Source: Litsea cubeba
Lineage: Eukaryota; Streptophyta; Magnoliopsida; Laurales; Lauraceae
Assembly: GCA_012931725.1 (NCBI GenBank)
Contig: CM022944.1
Location: 78,240,092-78,304,091, forward strand
Direction of reading: 5' to 3'
DNA: 64,000 nt
Part shown: piece after piece, positions 58,201-64,000 of the stretch
How the letters are laid out: each line of letters opens with the position of its first letter
Numbering within the stretch: the first letter of the stretch is position 1
Notes under the pieces: generated by a model
Database searches by the model: none
What the model was told of the DNA's origin: nothing
What the model saw: the letters and a program-made list of their open reading frames with translations, nothing else
Program-made: the position numbers and the translations under genes

Positions 58201-58744
58201 ACTTTCGGGGTCCACAAAAAAAGTCATTTGTTTGGTCAAAGGGATCAAAATAATGGAAACTTTGGGATTACAAGGTTTAAAACATCGATTTATGTGCCTC
58301 GGATGCGATCGACAAAGAAGAGAGAAATGTTTCTCATAAAATCTAGTTTCCAAAAAGTATATATTTGGCAAGGTTCTGAGATCTCAAAATTTGGGTCCAG
58401 ATTTTGTGTAAAAAGACTAATTTTGCCCCCAGGGCTGGAAAAACTGATTTTCGAAGTTTCGAATGGGTAAGGAGTGAACACGAAAGTTGTAGGGAATGGC
58501 GAGATTAGTCAAACGAACCTAAAATGGGAATTTTTAGAGTTCAAAGAGAATATCTCCACAATGACCACACAAAACAAATAGGACCCTACGGTCACTATCT
58601 AAGTTCACTGGCTCCAAAACTTCCCAAAACCAAAGAAAATATAATAAAACTAAAAAATTCGATCAAACAAGCGGTAAATTCACTAAGAAAACTAATCCAT
58701 GATTAAAACATGCTAAACCAGAAAATCTGGGGTCGGTTCTCACA
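55266..58744 (-). mobile_element. T-family solo LTR inserted 2 bp from the end of the older LTR
   Basis: The plus strand starts TGTCACGCCCCC and ends GGTTCTCACA, 3479 bp. TCTTA flanks both sides (55261-55265 and 58745-58749). It is closely related to the T solo LTR at 20016-34551: same start (TGTGAGAACCGACC on the minus strand), same promoter block and same mixed-core palindrome cluster with 'gagctc-aga' spacers. No internal region, so it is a solo LTR. The minus-strand promoter region is near 58040-58060. Confidence 0.9.
56885..57160. repeat. Palindrome cluster, GGTTAACC / GGTCGACC type
   Basis: TCGGTTAACCGACA, TCGGTCGACCGACA, GTCGGTTGACCGACA and others. This is the inverted counterpart of 29023-29270, including the two 'agctctc-aga' spacer copies. 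Confidence 0.85.
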
Positions 58745-58751
58745 TCTTACA

Positions 58752-59750
58752 GGTTGGAATTTCTGGAGAGACAAGTAGGGATTAGGACTGCACGGAATTG
58801 ACAAGTAATGAATAGATCTGAATGGGAGGAAGAATGACTGGAAACAGAGCTGAAATGCAATTTTTTGCAGGTGGGCAGTCAGCTTGCTGGCTAGCTGCCA
58901 AGTGGGTTAGCGGTCGACTAGCTGTAGGTGACCGATCCCTCGGCAGTTACAATTCCCGATAGCAAACATTTTGTGACAAAATTAACGGTTAGCTAGCGGC
59001 TAGCCGCCAGGTGACCAAGAGCTGGCCGAGTGTTTAAAAATAGGAGTTTTGATGGAGTTTTGTGGAGATAAAAACCAAGAAGATGTTAAGGGCCTTCAAC
59101 CTGATAATGTGCACTTGAAACTTAGAATGTCGTCTAACTTCGGGGGCATCAACTTATGTTTAAATTCCAACATTTGGCCTTTAAATACACAAGATGTCAA
59201 ACGAAGCGGTCATAGCATATGCTTGGGTGCATGTATGTAAATCAAAGGTCAATTGAGGTTTTGTACCGGCTTATAACCGTTTTGACTTGTAAGTATCAGA
59301 TTTGTCTTGAATTATTCTAAGAGCCAAAAGAGTCTTGTTTTCAGGGAAACTCTTGATTTAAGGAACTTGAAGGGGACTACTTCTCGTGCTTTTACATGTT
59401 AATAGCTTATTCTATTTTGTCTTATCTTGCTTTGTATTTGTCTTGACAAGTGGTTTTCCATTTTTCATGACTTGTCTTGTAAATGTATTTTCGCTTTGTG
59501 CATTCATAAACCTGAGTAGACACCATTGAGCTTAGACTACCCTATCAGCCTGATCAGCTTTTTTGGGGGTCCTTAAATTACTTGGACCATCCGCGGATTC
59601 GTTATATGCTCTGTACGTGCTTCCGGTTATGCGGCCGGACCCCGACCACCTCATGTGGTGTGGGATTTTATCTTGTCTTGCTTACTGCTATCATCTTGTA
59701 TGATGGAGAAGGATGGGCTCAATATGGGTTTTGCCACTCATTATAGTTAT
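58752..59750 (+). mobile_element. T-family LTR fragment, plus strand
   Basis: Has a decayed palindrome cluster (58870-59030), followed by U5-like blocks: 'ttgaggttttgtaccggc' and 'gagtagacaccattgagc-tagac' like 32430, then 'ttatgcggccggacc'. Both ends are truncated. The ORF at 59049-59240 is incidental. Confidence 0.55.
58870..59030. repeat. Palindrome cluster, GGCTAGCC / GGTCGACT type (decayed)
   Basis: Elements such as TGGCTAGCTGCCA, GCGGCTAGCCGCC and GGTCGACTAG; most are imperfect. Confidence 0.6.
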
Positions 59751-59753
59751 TGA

Positions 59754-59899
59754 CACCAAAAAGAGCAGTTCTACACGGGCCGGGTCGTTGGACCAATCCC
59801 AGCATGGACGCTAGGATCTCATTTTGAAATGAGATCCCAGCATCCATGCTGGGATCGGTCCAACGGCCCAGCTTTTCTTTAAAATTTTTTCACCAAAAA
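59754..59899. repeat. 9-bp duplication CACCAAAAA around a foldback element
   Basis: CACCAAAAA at 59754-59762 and 59891-59899. The intact LTRs have one copy. Confidence 0.85.
59763..59890. mobile_element. 128-bp foldback (MITE-like) element with 9-bp duplication
   Basis: A near-perfect inverted repeat covers 59776-59873. The arms contain 'ttggacc', 'atcccagcatgg' and 'gatctcattt' and meet at a tiny loop. A 9-bp duplication is usual for Mutator-like DNA transposons. The outermost 10-15 bases do not match well as terminal repeats, so the class is tentative. No coding capacity. The RNA would form a long hairpin. Confidence 0.75.
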
Positions 59900-60440
59900 T
59901 GTCACTTTGCCTCTTCAATATCAAGAAAGCTACATGAAGCCGCAGCCTACTACAAACAGGCAATGCTACTTCAAAAATCAAATGTTGTCAGAATCAAACA
60001 AAAACTGCAAGATCCTTCAAGACAGCCAAGAGAGGAGTACACATGAAGTTTCAGGCCATTTCAGAATCATTTGGCCTAACTTCACTCCTCCAACAGTTGA
60101 ACAGGAGCTCCCGGCAGTGACAGTGTCGAAGACATCAAATCTTCGATCAGAGCTTGTGGATGGTCTCAAAATACCACCAAAAGGCTCCACGTCAAGTTCC
60201 AAGTAAAACCGACAATGTTTGGCCCTACATCAACACTCGAACAGCATAATGAAGCCTCTCGGCGTCGAGAACCACCAAGGCCATCACTCATCAAACTGAC
60301 TTTAAGATGCTTACAAAGGGCTACATGTTAAGTTTAAGGTAATTTCGACAACATTTGACCAAACTTTGACTCTTAGAAGCCAAATTAGGCCTCTCGGCGG
60401 CGAAGCTCCCCGGGACCATGGTTTCCAAACCGGAGCTAAT

Positions 60441-60445
60441 GGATC
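60441..60445. repeat. Target-site duplication GGATC (left)
   Basis: Matches GGATC at 62466-62470. Confidence 0.9.
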
Positions 60446-62465
60446 TGTTGGGATTGGTGTATGCCCTAAAGCCCACTAGCTGCACTCTCATCTTTTGTTA
60501 CTGGATATTTACTGGTTATTTAATGGAATGACTCTTTTCTGCTTAAACACATATATATGTAAGGTTGTGTAAGGCCCATTGTTTCTAGTAAATGAATTAG
60601 GTGTGTAGTGTCTACACACAGATAGGTGTAATTCATGGACACTTGAAACAACATATTTGTTCATAACTGAGAGATGGAGCTGGGCACTTCATCTTGGTAT
60701 AAGTTATAGTGAGAGACTCTCCTGTATTCAGGGTGACTTACCTAAGTCATGGGAGGACTTTCCCGGATTTATTTCATTAGTGCATATGGAATGCATTGAA
60801 CAGGACCATGGTAGGTGTGATCTCTAAAATAGTACTATCACTGAGAGAGATCAAGTCACCTCATGCTACTGAGTGACCAGTGCTCTTAATCTTGAGCATT
60901 TGTGGATGAACTGACGAAGTCAAGTTCTTGTGCTTTAATTCACTATGGGTGAGATTCTTTTCATAGCTCAACAGCTCTGTGTTTTGGGTACTCGGACTTG
61001 ATCAGTTGGAACGTGCAGATGCAATAAAGAATCTATGCCATCTAATGATGGAATGATCGTCCCCTTAGAATTATCCGATTAATCATCAAAATCTAAGATC
61101 TTAGTATATGGATGTTCCATATGGATATTGAACTTGTGGGTCGCTCCCTGGACCAAGAGAATGATATCCGGATGATGATTATGCTAAGGATATGAAGTTC
61201 TAAGGTTTAGATGTAATCGAGAAAGTTGATAGTACATGTGATAACCTGACTCGATTATGGATGCTACATAGAGGGGCATTCAGGTCATTACACTTAGTAG
61301 GTCGAAGACAACTGTCATTTTATGACGAGCTTATTATATTATATATTTGTCCTTAGAGTTCAACCATAACTCTTTAGTGGCATGAGTTAAGGTTAAAATG
61401 GTCTTTATGTTGCTATGGGTTTAGCGTGGACATTTTGGTCATTTTGGGAGCCAATGGCAAATATGTCTTTTAGTCCCTTCCCTAGTCACTTTCCAAGATT
61501 GGCATGGTTTCCTAAAATGTTTAGATAACATTTGGTTGAATTATTTTAGTGGAAAAGTAATTTTGAGTTTAAATTCAAATAGGCCTTTGATGTCATACAT
61601 GAATTTAATTCTAGATAAATTATTAGTGGGCCATGGTGTGCATTAGTATGTGGGACGTCCATAATGGGAATTCCATGGGTAAGGTTTCCAATTTTGAGTA
61701 GGTCTCTCTACTTGGAAGGTTGGACTCCTCTTTGGATTAGTATTCCTATAAGAAAGTTTCCTTTTTGAATTAGAAACTTAAATTAGTAAGTGTTGTACAA
61801 CTAGGATTACTAATTGCCAAAGTTTGTGGGATGTTCCTTAGTTTCCTTTTCTAATTGGAGTGTTTCTAAAAGGAAATAAATCTTTAGATTATACTTTCCT
61901 TTTAGGACATCTATGATAATTAGAAGAGATAGTTTTTAAGGAAAGCTATTCCCAAAGTTTCTATAAAAGGAAGGTTATTTCTCCCCTTGGACGTCCACAA
62001 CCAAAGAGTGCAAGATTCCACACGTCCAACCCCTTTCTCTTCTTCATTGAGGAGAGCTCAAGGTCTGAGATTTTTCCATAGAAAAAGATTCTCAAATCCC
62101 ATCTAGAAATCTAGATTAAGATCCCAGCATCTTAGGCAATCAGATTTGGAAGTGAGATAGAGAAGAAGATCAAAGGCAATACTACTGCAGAAAATTCCAG
62201 CAATTTGTTTGCTAATTGCAAGTCTGAGTTCGGCCCTTTGGATCTATTATTTCAGAGATTTGAAGTCTACAAATCTTCACAGTAATAGTCTTCTTGTTTC
62301 TCCTTAAATTATACACTTGTTGGTCATGAATTCATGGAGTTATTAAGCGATCACTATGGCTGATTTATGCTGCCCAAATCAGATTTTTTAAAATCTGTCA
62401 TGTTACAAATTAGCCGTGAATGTCTTCCGCTAGTGATGTTCAGATCTGAATCGCAGTTTCTTTCA
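60446..62465 (+). mobile_element. Copia-type solo LTR in X LTR copy 3
   Basis: 2020 bp, TGTTGGGATTGGTGTATGCCC to TTTCTTTCA, flanked by GGATC. TATA box CTATAAAAGG at 61961-61970, followed by a leader with 'acgtccacaaccaaagagtgcaag' like C1's. No coding region. The start and the layout are those of Ty1/copia LTRs. Confidence 0.9.
61961..61970 (+). promoter_or_regulatory. TATA box of the copia solo LTR
   Basis: CTATAAAAGG, at the same relative position as in C1 and C2. Confidence 0.65.
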
Positions 62466-63584
62466 GGATCATCTCAAAATGACTCCAATAGGCTCCCTAT
62501 CAAAATTCAAGTCAATCGGACATCGGTTGACCGCACATCAAAACCCGCATCTTCCTCACGATAGAATCAAGTCTGCTAGCGACAAGACCCCACATGGCTT
62601 TAAAACTCAAACAAAAGCCTATGGTTGGTCTTATTTACTTCTCAGGAGGCTTCACCTCAAATTTCAAGTCATTCCGACATCGTTTGACCCAGTTTCAGCT
62701 TCTGACAGCAAATCGGCAGGGAAATCATCAAGTTTTCTACAGGGAAATCAGGCCAATAAATGTACAAAAATGTCATAAAAAATACTAAAGAAAAAAGAAT
62801 CGGAAAATACGGAATGAGACAGCCGAAAATCGGCAACCAAAAGGGTCCAAACTCCATGGTCGCCGACAACACCCTGGGTGCATGGTCACCGGCGACCCTG
62901 GAAATCCGGGTCGCCAGAATTCTCTGAAAGGGTGTTTTTCGACCCCTTTTTGCGTTTCGAGACTTCCGGCCCCTATAGGTTTCCAAAATTCTGACCTTTA
63001 ATGCACCAAATCCGTCAATCTTCGTCAACATCACAGATCCGTCTTCGAAGGTATCAAGTCATCATTGATCGCTTCAACATGGCCGACCGGTAAACCAAGA
63101 AAGTGCACTTTCTGTCCGATCGATCTAGAAATCGACAAGACAGGTGGCACCGTCCTGCTATTGGCAATCAATGTTTGAAGTTGCATGGTCATCCGATGTC
63201 GATCAGCATGAAGATCCATCGATGATCATCACCAGAAGAACTCCAAAAGACGCGGCACGGCCTGCGACTCTTCGAGCGACTTGGTCATACTGTTAATTGA
63301 CCCGTTTATGGCAACTTAATGCATTCGTTAACTCGTTATTTCAGACGGCCCAATCAGAAGCAAGCAAATGGGAGTTACAAGTCAAAGGTTTCATGGCATT
63401 TGAACCATGAAACTCCTCCCATCATGGAGATTAAAGGCGATTAAATGCACTTACTTCTCCACCGGAGAATCAAAAGCCAAAGAAAAGGAGTTACAAAATA
63501 AATCAATTAAAACTTGTAACTCCTCCCATTATGCGGCTTTAATGCATTTAAGGCCCATAAACTCTCCTAAATTGCTACCGAAGG

Positions 63585-63596
63585 CCTATAAATAGG
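63585..63596 (+). promoter_or_regulatory. TATA-like box of X LTR copy 3
   Basis: CCTATAAATAGG, identical to the minus strand at 1777-1788. Confidence 0.6.
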
Positions 63597-64000
63597 AGAG
63601 CATTCCAAGAAGAACATGTCCAGAAATCCAAGCATGGAAAAGGGTTTAGAAAATTCCATCCGTCATCAAAAAGAGAGAAAACTCTACTGATGTTCTGCAC
63701 CGACCACCGCTACAAGGTGACAAAAGTCCCTTGGGGGCACCGCCCCTCCAAGGTCCTTTGCCTTCTCGTTCTGCTTCCAAGACATGGCTTTTCAGCCCAT
63801 CTACTTAGCTTTTTATTGGACATAGGACCTCCTCTTGGTCTTTGTCCTCTAAAAATCTGAGCTATAGCCGAGCCAAGCAAATCAAGAGCATCCTCTGTCT
63901 TATCTGCATGGATGATGGCAAAGTCAACACATGGCTTGCGACCGTCAATCTAAACGAGTCCCCCATAATCTCCTGAGAAGTTAAATCCTCATTTTCTTGC

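Larger units (their letters stand above)
59751..64000 (+). mobile_element. X-family LTR, copy 3, interrupted twice, runs off the window
   Basis: The LTR start TTGACACCAAAAATGTCAC is split by a small foldback element (59763-59899). The LTR continues to 60440, is broken by a copia solo LTR, and resumes at 62466 to the window end. It has a TATA-like box at 63585-63596 and the same order of blocks as copy 1 in reverse. Without insertions about 2.1 kb lies in the window, so only its last few dozen bases are missing. Confidence 0.75.

Noticed and set aside
1329..64000. X copies 1 and 3 as ends of one large inverted duplication
   Set aside because: The sequences beside the two X LTRs differ at the junctions, so they are separate insertions of one family.

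Overview
This 64-kb window looks like plant nuclear heterochromatin made almost wholly of nested LTR retrotransposons. I found no host gene, tRNA or rRNA. The plant assignment rests on the element families. They are a Ty1/copia element primed from initiator-Met tRNA, Ty3/gypsy chromoviruses of the Tekay/Del type with about 3-kb LTRs, and a Tat/Ogre-like gypsy element with two RNase H domains. The species cannot be told from the sequence.

Layout. 1-5152: LTR pieces of two gypsy families, called T (Tekay-like) and X here. 5153-20010: internal region of a decayed Tat/Ogre-like element on the minus strand. In the window it reads, left to right: an opposite-strand extra ORF, two tandem-repeat blocks, integrase, archaeal-type RNase H, RT/RNase H, protease and gag (split by a copia solo LTR, 13671-15486). 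It ends with an array of about 150-bp repeats and a candidate primer-binding site. 20016-34551: a T-family solo LTR (site duplication CCTTT) that holds a young full-length copia element (21018-28454, CTCTC) and another T solo LTR (30085-33639, TCATG). 34557-46198: truncated X, T and copia pieces, including the 5' LTR and broken gag of one Tekay-like element. 46199-53519: a second Tekay-like element from gag to 3' LTR, with several stops and frame changes. 53520-59750: T LTRs, one a solo LTR (55266-58744, TCTTA) inserted 2 bp from the end of an older one. 59751-64000: an X LTR interrupted by a 128-bp foldback element (9-bp duplication) and a copia solo LTR (60446-62465, GGATC), running off the window.

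The copia element is the only one close to functional. Its LTRs differ by one substitution and six single-base indels in my manual comparison, it has a PBS and polypurine tract, and it keeps a long uninterrupted integrase-RT-RNase H frame. Three frame changes nevertheless separate gag, protease and integrase.

The most interesting signal is a recurring LTR architecture. Clusters of short perfect palindromes with different cores (GCTCGAGC, GGTTAACC, GGTCGACC) sit inside LTRs of both copia and gypsy elements. Sister LTRs of one family carry different cores. None of the standard LTR parts explains this.
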